Position numbers and translations under genes: made by a program. 64,000 bases of DNA from Victivallales bacterium (GTDB lineage: Bacteria > Verrucomicrobiota > Lentisphaeria > Oligosphaerales > Oligosphaeraceae), in NCBI GenBank assembly GCA_017535315.1, contig JAFXUD010000003.1, positions 87,114 to 151,113 of the forward strand, given 5' to 3'. A model generated the notes under the pieces. That model saw only the letters and a program-made list of their open reading frames with translations. It was not told where the DNA came from and ran no database searches. Shown in pieces: positions 1 through 8,246 of this stretch; position 1 is the first letter of the stretch; every line of letters starts with the position of its first letter.

Positions 1-1
1 C

Positions 2-514
2 CCCTTCCATTCAATCATTCGCGTGGATGCGAATGGCGGCTGGTCGGTAGCGGATGCGCTGCACATGCAGGATTGGCTGGCCGAGCGGGGCGTCGATTAC
101 ATCGAGCAGCCGTTGGTCAAGGGGGCTGAGGATGCCCTGCCTGAACTTTTCAAGAAGCGCAGGCTTCCTATTTTTGTGGATGAATCCTGCTGGTTTGCCT
201 CTGATGTGCCCAAACTGGCGGACCGCGTCGATGGCGTGAATCTGAAATTGATGAAATGCGGCGGCCTGACGGAGGCGTTGCGCATTGTGGCGGTGGCCCG
301 TGCTTTCGGGCTCAAGACAATGATCGGCTGCATGGGCGAATCAAACGTCGCGATTTCGGCAGGCGCCTCCATTGGTGCCCTTTTCGACCATATTGATTTG
401 GATTCCCAGTTGAACCTGGTGGATGATCCGACGACGGGTGCGGAACTGACCGATGGTGTCGTTTTGCCGAACTTCAAGCCTGGCCACGGCGCTGAATTAG
501 CAATTAGCAATTAG
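2..514 (+). CDS. dgcA: Enolase-superfamily racemase/dipeptide epimerase, C-terminal part (DgcA / L-Ala-D/L-Glu epimerase type)
   Basis: The gene enters from the left edge; the frame is open from base 2 and reads PFHSIIRVDANGGW, so the GTG near base 23 is internal. The visible half is the barrel domain of the muconate-lactonizing subgroup: the metal ligands appear as VDAN, the E of IEQPL and the D of FVDES, and the second catalytic lysine is in LKLMKCGG. Family members epimerise L-Ala-D-Glu or racemise N-acyl-glutamate. The next gene is a DUF1611/DgcN protein, a pairing known from the DgcN-DgcA D-glutamate pathway, so N-acetyl-D-glutamate racemase is the favoured reading and dipeptide epimerase the alternative. 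The last residues (ELAISN) and the stop are encoded by the first units of a heptamer repeat array, so the natural C-terminus has been extended or replaced by repeat DNA. Family assignment is firm; substrate is inference. Confidence 0.8.
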   Translation, partial: PFHSIIRVDANGGWSVADALHMQDWLAERGVDYIEQPLVKGAEDALPELFKKRRLPIFVDESCWFASDVPKLADRVDGVNLKLMKCGGLTEALRIVAVARAFGLKTMIGCMGESNVAISAGASIGALFDHIDLDSQLNLVDDPTTGAELTDGVVLPNFKPGHGAELAISN

Positions 515-566
515 CCCCAGTCCCTGCTCCCTAACCACTAACAACTAACCACTAACCACAAACCAC
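491..566. repeat. Heptanucleotide repeat array between genes
   Basis: The spacer can be cut into 7-mers almost without remainder: TTAGCAA, TTAGCAA, TTAGCCC, CAGTCCC, TGCTCCC, then TAACCAC-type units to the Shine-Dalgarno of the next gene. It begins inside the 3' end of the preceding gene and supplies its stop codon. Similar arrays lie near 32.5, 37.9, 50.9 and 59.4 kb. They resemble in design the short tandemly repeated repetitive (STRR) heptamers known from cyanobacteria. Confidence 0.75.
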
Positions 567-578
567 TTAGGAGAAATA

Positions 579-1616
579 ATGCTTCCATCTGACATGCCAC
601 TGGCGATTTACATGGAGGATACTTTTGGAAAGACCTTCGGGAAAATGGGATACGACATGCTTCGCTTTTCGGAGAACCCGATAGTCTGCATCATCGACAG
701 CTGCGAGGCTGGCAAGAAGGCTGGCGATGTGATGCCTGGTTCGCCACGTTCGGAAACGCCGATTGTCGCCACGGTTGACGAGGCCTTCAAATTGGGTGCG
801 AAGGCGATGCTGCTGGGCAGCGCGCCGTCTGGCGGACTGCTTCCCGACAGCTGGTATCCCGCGCTGGATCGTGCAGTTGAACTGGGTATGAACATCATTA
901 ACGGGCTCCATCAGCGTTTGAATGCCCGCTACACGAAACTGGCGGCAGGTCAGTGGATATGGGATATCCGCCAGGAGCCCGCAGGACTGGGCATCGGCAA
1001 AGGCCGTGCGCGGGAGCTCTCCGCAAAGCGCCTTCTAATTGTCGGCACGGATATGGCCAACGGCAAAATGACGACAGGGTTGCTGCTGCACAAGGATGCT
1101 TTGGCACGTGGCGTGAAGTCGTGCTTCCTGGCGACTGGTCAGATAGGCATTGCCATCTGCGGCAAGGGCGTGCCTCTGGATGCCATCAAGTTGGACTACG
1201 CCTGCGGCGCCGTTGAGAAGGGCGTGTTGGAATATGCAGGGGCAGATTTGATTGTCGTGGAAGGGCAGGGCTCTGTGCTTCATCCAGGCAGCACGGCCAC
1301 GCTGCCGCTACTGCGCGGTTCGTGCCCAACCCATCTAATCCTGAATCACCGCGCCGACTTGAAGACGCTGCGCGATTTTCCCTGGATGAAGGTGCCGCCG
1401 TTGAGTGAAGTCTGCGACTTGTACGAGCGTCTGGCGTGCGCATGCGGCTGTTTGCCTGCCGCGAAGGTTGTGGGCATCTCCCTGAATACCTCGCATTTGA
1501 GCGACGAGGAGGCGAAGGCATATATCGCGAAGACGGAGGCGGAAACGGGCCTGCCAACCACTGACCCCGTGCGCTATGGCGTTGAAAAACTGACCGATGC
1601 TGTCCTGAACAAATAG
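579..1616 (+). CDS. dgcN: DUF1611 family protein, DgcN-type (probable D-glutamate N-acetyltransferase)
   Basis: A 345-residue protein matching the DUF1611 family over its full length. The N-terminal half has a Rossmann-like region (VCIIDSCEAGKKAGDV); the second half carries a P-loop-like GTDMANGKMTT, followed by an ATGQIGIAICGKGVPLDA stretch typical of the family. The start is an ATG with TAGGAGA just upstream. It sits 64 bp after an enolase-superfamily racemase; that pair matches DgcN-DgcA, where DgcN is reported to acetylate D-glutamate and DgcA to convert N-acetyl-D-Glu to the L form. Here the pair is followed by an oxidoreductase, a sodium symporter and an MBL hydrolase, suggesting one catabolic unit. 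The gene context and family are seen; the exact substrate is inferred and could instead be a muropeptide-derived dipeptide. Confidence 0.75.
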   Translation: MLPSDMPLAIYMEDTFGKTFGKMGYDMLRFSENPIVCIIDSCEAGKKAGDVMPGSPRSETPIVATVDEAFKLGAKAMLLGSAPSGGLLPDSWYPALDRAVELGMNIINGLHQRLNARYTKLAAGQWIWDIRQEPAGLGIGKGRARELSAKRLLIVGTDMANGKMTTGLLLHKDALARGVKSCFLATGQIGIAICGKGVPLDAIKLDYACGAVEKGVLEYAGADLIVVEGQGSVLHPGSTATLPLLRGSCPTHLILNHRADLKTLRDFPWMKVPPLSEVCDLYERLACACGCLPAAKVVGISLNTSHLSDEEAKAYIAKTEAETGLPTTDPVRYGVEKLTDAVLNK

Positions 1617-1630
1617 GGAGGACAGAGGTG

Positions 1631-2707
1631 ATGGCTCCATTCAGATTGGGAGTTGTTGGCCTTGGACATCGTGGCATCCACATGTTCGAGCTGGCGACGA
1701 CGGCATTTCCTGAAACACTCCAGGGTGTTGCTATCTGCGACAACAACGAGGAGATTTTGAAGGCGACCGTCGAGAAGTTCCCGAATGCCACGCCTTACAA
1801 TGACTTTTATGAGATGTTGGACAAGGCGGAACTGGACGTGTTGCTTGTGGAGACACCAGCGCACTGTCATGCCGCCTTCTGTGTGGAGGGGCGCAAACGC
1901 GGTCTCTTTGTCTTCGGCGAAATCCCCTGCGTTGCCACTCTGGAGGAGGCGGATGCACTCTGGCAGGCAGATGCAAATGCGCCCAAAGGCTTCTTCATGA
2001 CGGGAGCCAACCCGAACGAATGGGGATTTGTGGAGGCGCTTTACAGCTATTACAAGCAGGGGCTTCTCGGGAAGCCATACTACATGGAGGCGGAGTACAT
2101 CCATGACTGCCGCTACCTCTGGCCAAGCACGCCGTGGCGGCGCACGATGTACCCCATCACCTACTGCACCCATTCGCTGGGGCCTCTGCTTCGCATCACC
2201 GATGAAGACCTGCGCCAGGTTTCCTGCATGGATACGGGGGCCTGGGTGGAGGGTGGCGAAAACGAGCATGACCTGATGACAGCTCACTTCCATGCGCCGT
2301 CGGGTCTTGTGGTTCGGTTTACGGCCTCGTTCATCAACAACGCTGGCTGCGGTCACCACTCTTACCGTGTCTATGGCACAGAAGGCTACTTTGAGCGTCT
2401 TTCCTCCCGTGGGCAGCAAAAGCCCATCACCACCTTCAACTCCAAGAAACTCTATGGCTTTGACAAGAGCACCATTGTCTCTATAGAGGAGCAGCGCCCC
2501 GAGTTTGAGGCGCGCAGCAAGAACTTTGGCGGGCATGGCGGCGCTGATTTTGTCCTCTGGTACACATTTGCGCAGGCTCTTAAGGAGAATGGCCCAGCCC
2601 CGATTTCACTGAAGGCGGGGCTGCGGATGACGATTCCAGGCATTTTCGCCAGGGAATCCGCTAAACAGGGAGGAAAGCTTGTTGATATCACATATCCGTG
2701 GGATTGA
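1631..2707 (+). CDS. Gfo/Idh/MocA family oxidoreductase
   Basis: A 358-residue NAD(P)-dependent oxidoreductase. The N-terminal Rossmann fold starts with RLGVVGLGHRG; the position of the family's EKP motif is occupied by EIPC, so the usual lysine is missing, which may mean altered chemistry or a non-redox role. The C-terminal half is the alpha/beta domain of the family. The ATG at 1631 is preferred over an in-frame GTG one codon earlier because a GGGAGGAC Shine-Dalgarno lies about 10 bases upstream. The gene starts 14 bases after dgcN and is probably cotranscribed with it. The substrate (sugar, cyclitol or amino-sugar derivative) cannot be read from the sequence. Confidence 0.8.
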   Translation: MAPFRLGVVGLGHRGIHMFELATTAFPETLQGVAICDNNEEILKATVEKFPNATPYNDFYEMLDKAELDVLLVETPAHCHAAFCVEGRKRGLFVFGEIPCVATLEEADALWQADANAPKGFFMTGANPNEWGFVEALYSYYKQGLLGKPYYMEAEYIHDCRYLWPSTPWRRTMYPITYCTHSLGPLLRITDEDLRQVSCMDTGAWVEGGENEHDLMTAHFHAPSGLVVRFTASFINNAGCGHHSYRVYGTEGYFERLSSRGQQKPITTFNSKKLYGFDKSTIVSIEEQRPEFEARSKNFGGHGGADFVLWYTFAQALKENGPAPISLKAGLRMTIPGIFARESAKQGGKLVDITYPWD

Positions 2708-2818
2708 ATATCGGAGGTTTGAAAACTCTCTTCTTGGTCTTATATTGAATCATAATCATTGAAATAACAACCAAGGCCCAGTGGCATTGCCAGGGGCGCA
2801 ACCAAAGGAAAGGCGGGA

Positions 2819-5395
2819 ATGTATTGGCTGGATTGGATTCTGATTTGGGTTCCATTGTTTATTGTTGTCTTTGCGGCTTTCAAGAGCCAGAAATACGTCA
2901 AGGGCGTGGCTGACTTTTTGTCGGCGGGACGCATTGCAGGGCGGTATGTCGTCTCCGTCGCCAGCGGCGAGGCGGCCATGGGACTCATCTCCGTCGTGGC
3001 CGTGATGGAGATGTACTACCGCAGCGGATTTGCCATCTCCTTCTGGAGCACGCTAACGGCTCCTATCAGCATGATTCTTGGTCTTGTTGGTTTCTGTACC
3101 TATCGCTTCCGCGAGACGAAGGCGATGACGATGGGGCAGTTCTTTGAAATCCGCTATAGCCGTTCTCTGCGCATTGTGGCGGCGGTCATCCAGTCCATTT
3201 CAGGAATCATCAACTATGCCATCTTCCCTGCCGTCGGCGGGCGTTTCCTCGTTTACTTCCTGGGGCTTCCCCTCACCTTTAAATTCCTGGGCACGACATG
3301 GTCCACGTATGGCGTGGTGATGTTCTGCTTTCTGGCAGTGGCGCTGATTATCGCCTGCCTGGGCGGTCAGGTGACCATCATGGTGACTGACTGCGTGCAG
3401 GGCCTGCTCAGCTACCCAATGTTCGTTGTGGTGGTGGCCTACTTCTTCTACCGCTTCTCCTGGACGGGCGAGATGGCTCCGTCCCTGATGTGCCGTGCGC
3501 CTGGCGAAAGCTTCCTGAATCCATACGATACGGAGAACCTCCGTGACTTCAACCTCTTCTATGTCTTGTGTGGTATTGTGACGGTTTTCCTGAATCGTAT
3601 GTCCTGGGGCGGCAGCTCGGGTTACAACGGTGCTGCAAAGAGCGCGCACGAGGCCAAGATGGGTGCTCTGCTCGGTTCATGGCGTGGTGGCTTCGGCACG
3701 ATGATGTACATCCTCATCGCCGTCGTCGCGTTCACCTTCCTCAATCACAACCACTTTAAGGACGAAGCCCGCGAGGTGCGTCAGGAGCTGGCCGCCAAGG
3801 CGATTGACGATGTGCTGCGTGTGGACAACCCCGATTCAGGCAAGCTCTCCACCGTGGAGGCGCTCCACAGCGCCTTTAAACAGGATGTGAAGGCACAGTT
3901 CCTGGGGATTCCTGCCCGCGACCACTTCCCAGAGCCTCCGAAGAAAATCCGCAAGCAGGATTTTGGAACAGAAAAGGAATACGATGAGGCCAAGGAAAAG
4001 CTGGATGCGGAAGTCAAGGCTTTCCACGAAGCCTGTGCCGACCCCTATCCCAAGACGGTTCTGGATCTGATTGACAAGAATGTCGAGAAGGCTGTGCTTC
4101 CCGATACGATGTCGGAGGCGGAGCAGCAGAAGTTCCGCGACGACCAACGCGCCTTCTTGAAAAAGAAGGGGCAGACCTTCGGCACCATCTACAACCAGAT
4201 GCTGGTCTCCGTCGCCATCCGCAAGATGCTGCCTATGGGCGTGACAGGCATCTTCTGCGCCCTGATGATCTTCCTGATGGTCTCGACGGACACGACCTAC
4301 ATGCACTCCTGGGGTTCCATCTTGATTCAGGACTTTGTGCTGCCCCTTCGCAAGAAGCCCTTCACGCCCGAGCAGCAGATTAATGTTCTGCGCATCTCCA
4401 TCACGGGCGTCTGCGTCTTCGCCTTCCTCTTCAGCTATTACTTTGCGCAGATTGACTTCATCCTGATGTTCTTTGCCATCACGGGTGCCATCTGGGCAGG
4501 CGCGGGCTCTGTTATCACTTTCGGGTTGTACTGGAAGAAGGGTACCACGCAGGCCGCCTTCGCCTCGCTAATCGCGGGCGCGACCATCGCCATTGCGGGC
4601 ATCATCGGCCAGCAGACTTGGGCCTCCCACATCTATCCATACTTTGAGAAAGCGGGCATGGTGGAGGAGGTCAACCAAATGCTTCTCACCATCACAAGGC
4701 CCTTCCATCCATACGTGGTGTGGGGCAACCCTGAGGGGCCGTTGAACGCGCACAAGTTCCCGATCAACTCCACGGAAATCGGCTTCATCTGCAACGTGAT
4801 ATGCATCCTGCTGTATGTATCCGTCTCCCTGCTGACCTGTAAGGAGCCCTTCAACATGGAGCGCATGCTTCACCGCGGCAAATACAGTCTTGATCCAGAG
4901 AAGGCCAAGGCGGCAGCCGAGGCGAAGAAGAAGGAGAACGAGAGTGTATCCAGGCCAAGACGCGTCTGGAACTTCTTCAAACACAATATGGTTGGTATCG
5001 ACCATCAGTACACAAAAGGGGACAAGATTCTGGCCTTCTCTGTATTTGCCTACTCCTTCGGCTATGGCTTCTTGCTGAACTTCATTATCGTCATCATCTG
5101 GAACTTCTTCCACAAGTGGGACATCCAGTGGTGGTCCTGGTTCTTCTTCTACAAGCAGTTCCTGGTCTCTGGCATCATCGGCATTATCTCCACCTTCTGG
5201 TTTGGCATCTGCGGTACAAGGGATTTGATGAGGCTTTTCAAGGATCTGGCTGCGAAAGAGGCCAATGCATTGGATGACGGGCGTGTGGAAGGCAACGTCT
5301 CCGTCGCCGATCTGGCAGCCGTCAAGGCCGCCGAAAGCGCGATGGCTGATACGAACGGCACGGCTGCTCCTGAGGTGAAGGCTGAGCAGAAATAA
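2819..5395 (+). CDS. Sodium:solute symporter (SSS) family protein, long form
   Basis: An 858-residue multi-pass membrane protein. The first 300 residues have the hydrophobic helices of the SSS family with the ADFLSAGR motif near residue 40 and a GEAAMGLISV helix. About 150 charged residues (roughly 325-465) form a soluble insertion before the helix ending VSTDTTYMHSWGS, and the C-terminus adds further membrane helices and a cytoplasmic tail. At 858 residues it is much longer than the usual ~500. The SSS family couples sodium entry to uptake of sugars, amino acids or carboxylates. Its position between an oxidoreductase and an MBL hydrolase, all on one strand, makes it the likely importer of the substrate handled by the dgcA-dgcN genes. 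A 111-bp spacer before it holds no other gene. Transport substrate is unknown. Confidence 0.85.
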   Translation: MYWLDWILIWVPLFIVVFAAFKSQKYVKGVADFLSAGRIAGRYVVSVASGEAAMGLISVVAVMEMYYRSGFAISFWSTLTAPISMILGLVGFCTYRFRETKAMTMGQFFEIRYSRSLRIVAAVIQSISGIINYAIFPAVGGRFLVYFLGLPLTFKFLGTTWSTYGVVMFCFLAVALIIACLGGQVTIMVTDCVQGLLSYPMFVVVVAYFFYRFSWTGEMAPSLMCRAPGESFLNPYDTENLRDFNLFYVLCGIVTVFLNRMSWGGSSGYNGAAKSAHEAKMGALLGSWRGGFGTMMYILIAVVAFTFLNHNHFKDEAREVRQELAAKAIDDVLRVDNPDSGKLSTVEALHSAFKQDVKAQFLGIPARDHFPEPPKKIRKQDFGTEKEYDEAKEKLDAEVKAFHEACADPYPKTVLDLIDKNVEKAVLPDTMSEAEQQKFRDDQRAFLKKKGQTFGTIYNQMLVSVAIRKMLPMGVTGIFCALMIFLMVSTDTTYMHSWGSILIQDFVLPLRKKPFTPEQQINVLRISITGVCVFAFLFSYYFAQIDFILMFFAITGAIWAGAGSVITFGLYWKKGTTQAAFASLIAGATIAIAGIIGQQTWASHIYPYFEKAGMVEEVNQMLLTITRPFHPYVVWGNPEGPLNAHKFPINSTEIGFICNVICILLYVSVSLLTCKEPFNMERMLHRGKYSLDPEKAKAAAEAKKKENESVSRPRRVWNFFKHNMVGIDHQYTKGDKILAFSVFAYSFGYGFLLNFIIVIIWNFFHKWDIQWWSWFFFYKQFLVSGIIGIISTFWFGICGTRDLMRLFKDLAAKEANALDDGRVEGNVSVADLAAVKAAESAMADTNGTAAPEVKAEQK

Positions 5396-5411
5396 GCGGA
5401 GGAATTGACAA

Positions 5412-6236
5412 ATGAGATTACGGATACTGGGGTCTGCGGCTGCCGAGGGGTGGCCCGCCATGTTCTGCTCATGCCCAGCCTGCCAGAAGGCACGGGCCAA
5501 TGGCGGGAAGGATCTTCGCAGGCGCACCGCCTACATGCTGGACGATGACACGCTGATTGACTATGGACCTGACATCTACGCCCAAAGTTTGGAGTTCAAT
5601 CTGGATTTGGCGAAGGTCAAGCGGCTCCTCATCACCCACAGCCATACGGACCACCTGACTCCACGGGAACTGACCTGGCGTCGCAAGGGCTTCTCCACCG
5701 CACAGAACCTGATGAAAATCTACGCCAACCAGGCCTCTGCCGACCGCATTAACGAATGCCCCACGTATGATAGCCTGGAGCCCCTCAAGGCGGAACTGCA
5801 TATCCTGAAGCCAGGTGACAAGCTCGTCGATGAGGACCTGACCATCCAGACAATTCTTGCCGACCATGCTCAGCCGCCCGAAGAACCGTTGAACTATATT
5901 CTTGAGCGCAATGGAGTCTGCGTTTTCATCGGCAACGACAGCGGCTGGTGGTGCCAGGAGAGCTGGGACATTATTGGCCAGTACAAATACGACATCGTCA
6001 TCATCGAGTGTACATACGGTGTGCGCTGGCCTGAACAGCGCGCCAAGCACATGGGGGCCAATGTCTCCGTGGCGGTGCGGGATGAACTGAAGCGGTTGGG
6101 CTGCCTGAAGGAGAACGCGCTGGTTGCCGTCAACCACTTCTCGCACAACATTCAGAACCTCCACACTGACCTTGAGCAGTTCTTCAATCCCAAAGGCATC
6201 CTTGTCGGCTACGACGGCATGATTTTGGAACGGTAA
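5412..6236 (+). CDS. MBL-fold metallo-hydrolase (PhnP-like)
   Basis: A 274-residue metallo-beta-lactamase-fold protein. The metal site THSHTDH is near residue 76, further ligands are an aspartate in IGNDSG and a late histidine in VNHFSHN. The N-terminus (RILGSAAAEGWP, then a CSCPAC pair of cysteines) is the arrangement seen in the PhnP-like phosphodiesterase group. It starts 16 bases after the symporter gene with GGAGG upstream and is the last gene of the + strand cluster. It probably hydrolyses a small phosphate diester or lactone-type intermediate; the reaction is not determined by the sequence. Confidence 0.8.
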   Translation: MRLRILGSAAAEGWPAMFCSCPACQKARANGGKDLRRRTAYMLDDDTLIDYGPDIYAQSLEFNLDLAKVKRLLITHSHTDHLTPRELTWRRKGFSTAQNLMKIYANQASADRINECPTYDSLEPLKAELHILKPGDKLVDEDLTIQTILADHAQPPEEPLNYILERNGVCVFIGNDSGWWCQESWDIIGQYKYDIVIIECTYGVRWPEQRAKHMGANVSVAVRDELKRLGCLKENALVAVNHFSHNIQNLHTDLEQFFNPKGILVGYDGMILER

Positions 6237-6275
6237 GAGAGGTGGCGACGGCGGCCACGTTATTTCTCCAACTTA

Positions 6276-6373
6276 AAAGGGACAGGAGCGACAGGAATGA
6301 CGGGAGCGACATCAAAATGACGCTAGGTCTTTTTTGGGGTCGCTCCCGTCATTCCTGTCGCTCCTGTCCCTTT
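6276..6373. terminator. Perfect 35-bp inverted repeat between convergent genes
   Basis: Arms 6276-6310 and 6339-6373 are perfect reverse complements, separated by 28 bases. Each arm is itself made of nonamer-like units (GACAGGAGC, GACAGGAAT, GACGGGAGC). It lies between the ends of a + strand and a - strand gene, where a shared terminator is expected, but there is no strict T-run after either arm. The units resemble those of the 63-bp tandem repeat at the right edge of the window, so it may equally be a member of a dispersed repeat family. Confidence 0.6.
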
Positions 6374-6450
6374 GAGCGTTAATTTAAGGAGTATTAACGT
6401 GACGTTGTTGTTACACCCTTTGGTACATGCTCAGCTCGGTGGAACTCCCT

Positions 6451-6777
6451 TCATTTCAGGGCGTCTTGCATTTGTCTATCGTGCTGGCCCTGTGCTTTGT
6501 TGAGTTTTTCCGTCATCTTTTTCTTCGCCTGGATGGCGGTGGCGCCCGTGCCGTAGTTGATGACACTGTTGACGTCATCCATCATAGAGGGCTTTTGAGC
6601 GGGCTTCTGTGCCTGCGGAGGGGCGGGTTTGGGTTGCTGTGCAGGCTTTTTCGTGGTGTTGGTTTTGACCTGCGGTGCAGGTTTTGCGGTTGGCTTTTTG
6701 CCAATCTGATTGTCGCATGAGAAAAGAAGAAGGGAGAATGCAATGGCACAGGTTGCGGCAATGGTTTTGACGTTCAT
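6451..6777 (-). CDS. Small proline/lysine-rich lipoprotein
   Basis: A 108-residue protein with a classical lipoprotein signal: MNVKTIAATCAIAFSLLLF followed by the lipobox cysteine at residue 21. The mature part begins with about 45 residues of Lys, Pro, Gln and Ala (KPAPQ and QPKPAPP type repeats), as in periplasm-spanning linkers, followed by a short charged helix. No known domain is recognised. Its start overlaps the anti-sigma gene stop by 4 bp, so it is the last gene of the sigma/anti-sigma operon and may be an envelope target or sensor of that system. Confidence 0.7.
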   Translation of the reverse strand: MNVKTIAATCAIAFSLLLFSCDNQIGKKPTAKPAPQVKTNTTKKPAQQPKPAPPQAQKPAQKPSMMDDVNSVINYGTGATAIQAKKKMTEKLNKAQGQHDRQMQDALK

Positions 6778-7592
6778 TTTTCAGCCCTTACAAGTTTGAG
6801 TTTATAGATTACAGGGTTTTCTGTGAACATAACGTTTTCGGTGCTGCCAGGCTGGGGGAGGCTGGGGGAAAGGAGGTTCCAGCCGTAGGAGGCCAGCTTA
6901 TCCGAGAGTTCCTGCGCCTCTGTGTCCTTTAGCGCAATGGCAAACTCATGGTAGAACTCATTTTCCCGCAGGTCGAATTGCTTCTGGTTGACATCAGCAA
7001 CCTGTTTCAGATATTCGATTCCGTTGTCCAAATCCGTGACGCTCCAGACCTGCTCGATGATTGACGGGAAGACGACGCCTGCGTTAAGAGGGGCTGTATA
7101 TGGTTTGGAGGTTGTGCTGCCGACTGTCTTGAGGTTGGCGTTATCGGCAGCTTGGTTGCTTCTGATGGAATTCCGTGCGTATTTACCCGTGAATTGTGGT
7201 TCATAGGCGGGCTTTTCTGTTGACTGGATGGATGCATCAGCCAGGGAGGTGTCTGCACCATTTTCAGGTGTGTATGTCCATATGGCAAGGCCTAGCAAAA
7301 TGACAACAGCTGCCGCCGCCGAGTATGTCAGCCCCCAAAGCACTTTTAAGCGATTTCTTGGAATGGGCTGTTCCTGCTTGTGTACAGCGGTCAGAACTCG
7401 ATCTGACAAGCCTTCTGGCGGCTGAATCGCCTTGGCAACCAGAGCATCCAGGCGTTCCAGCTCACGCAGCTTTGACTGACAGTCAGTGCATTGTGCGAGA
7501 TGCTGACGTTCCTCCTCCCTCCCAGCGCCGCAGTGAAGCCCTTCAAGCTGTTCTAGAGTCAAACAAGATTGCACTGTTGTTTCTTCTTTCAT
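6774..7592 (-). CDS. Anti-sigma factor with zinc-finger (zf-HC2-type) N-terminus
   Basis: A cytoplasmic N-terminal domain carries a zinc-type H-x3-C-x2-C motif (HLAQCTDC) about 40 residues in, one transmembrane helix follows (around residues 88-108, SAAAAVVILLGLAIW), and the rest is a periplasmic domain of no recognised family. This is the ordinary layout of an ECF anti-sigma factor, and the gene directly follows an ECF sigma gene. The ATG at 7592 is preferred, with AGAGG upstream; a TTG at 7616 overlapping the sigma stop by 4 bp would add eight residues. The downstream lipoprotein gene overlaps it. Confidence 0.8.
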   Translation of the reverse strand: MKEETTVQSCLTLEQLEGLHCGAGREEERQHLAQCTDCQSKLRELERLDALVAKAIQPPEGLSDRVLTAVHKQEQPIPRNRLKVLWGLTYSAAAAVVILLGLAIWTYTPENGADTSLADASIQSTEKPAYEPQFTGKYARNSIRSNQAADNANLKTVGSTTSKPYTAPLNAGVVFPSIIEQVWSVTDLDNGIEYLKQVADVNQKQFDLRENEFYHEFAIALKDTEAQELSDKLASYGWNLLSPSLPQPGSTENVMFTENPVIYKLKLVRAEK

Positions 7593-7612
7593 GGTTTTAC
7601 CAAGGCCTCTTT

Positions 7613-8215
7613 TCAAAGCCCGAGCCGTTTTTTCAGTTCGTCTCTAGCTCGGGCAATTCTGGATTTTACGGTGCCCAGCTTGCATTTCAGGAGGTCGGCT
7701 ATCTCCTCATAGCTCATCTCCTGGATGTTTCTCATGACCAGCGCCTCTCGGTAAACGTCGGGCAACTGTTCAAGTTGGGCGTTCAAGTCCTTATCCAGTT
7801 CGTTATAGACTGCCTTTTGATCGGGGGGAAGTGTGCTGTCGGGGAGATCGATTCTTCGGTCATCGCCCTCTTCAACGCCTTCAATCGGCGCGTCAATGCT
7901 GACGTGCCGATCCGTAGCCCGACTTTTGTTCCAGTGATACTTGTTGCGCGCCAGGTTCATGGCGATGCGGTACATCCAGGTTGTGAACTCGGAGTCCCCA
8001 CGGAAATCAGGGAGGGCACGGTGTATCTTAATGAATGTGTCCTCTGCGATTTCCTCGGCGTCCTCGCGGTTTCCCAGAACACCGTATGCAATCTGATAGG
8101 CGCGTCCCGAGTATTTTCTGACCAGTTCCTCGAAGGCGGTTTCATCGCCTTTTTGGGCACGGGCAACCAACGTCCTGTCATCGGATTTTGTTTCTTTGGA
8201 CATTGATTTTTCCAT
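7613..8215 (-). CDS. ECF-type RNA polymerase sigma factor (RpoE-like)
   Basis: A 200-residue sigma factor with region 2 (FEELVRKYSGRAYQIAYGVL, then DAEEIAEDTFIKIHRAL) and region 4 (LPDVYREALVMRNIQEMSYE and the KLGTVKSRIARARDELK helix-turn-helix). Region 3 is absent, as expected for ECF factors. A second ATG four codons inside (MSKETK) is an alternative start. It lies 31 bases downstream of nth and is followed by its anti-sigma factor and a lipoprotein, indicating an envelope-stress or surface-sensing circuit. The target promoters cannot be identified from this window. Confidence 0.9.
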   Translation of the reverse strand: MEKSMSKETKSDDRTLVARAQKGDETAFEELVRKYSGRAYQIAYGVLGNREDAEEIAEDTFIKIHRALPDFRGDSEFTTWMYRIAMNLARNKYHWNKSRATDRHVSIDAPIEGVEEGDDRRIDLPDSTLPPDQKAVYNELDKDLNAQLEQLPDVYREALVMRNIQEMSYEEIADLLKCKLGTVKSRIARARDELKKRLGL

Positions 8216-8246
8216 GTTGTTCCAGCGATTTGTTGATTTTTAGGAT

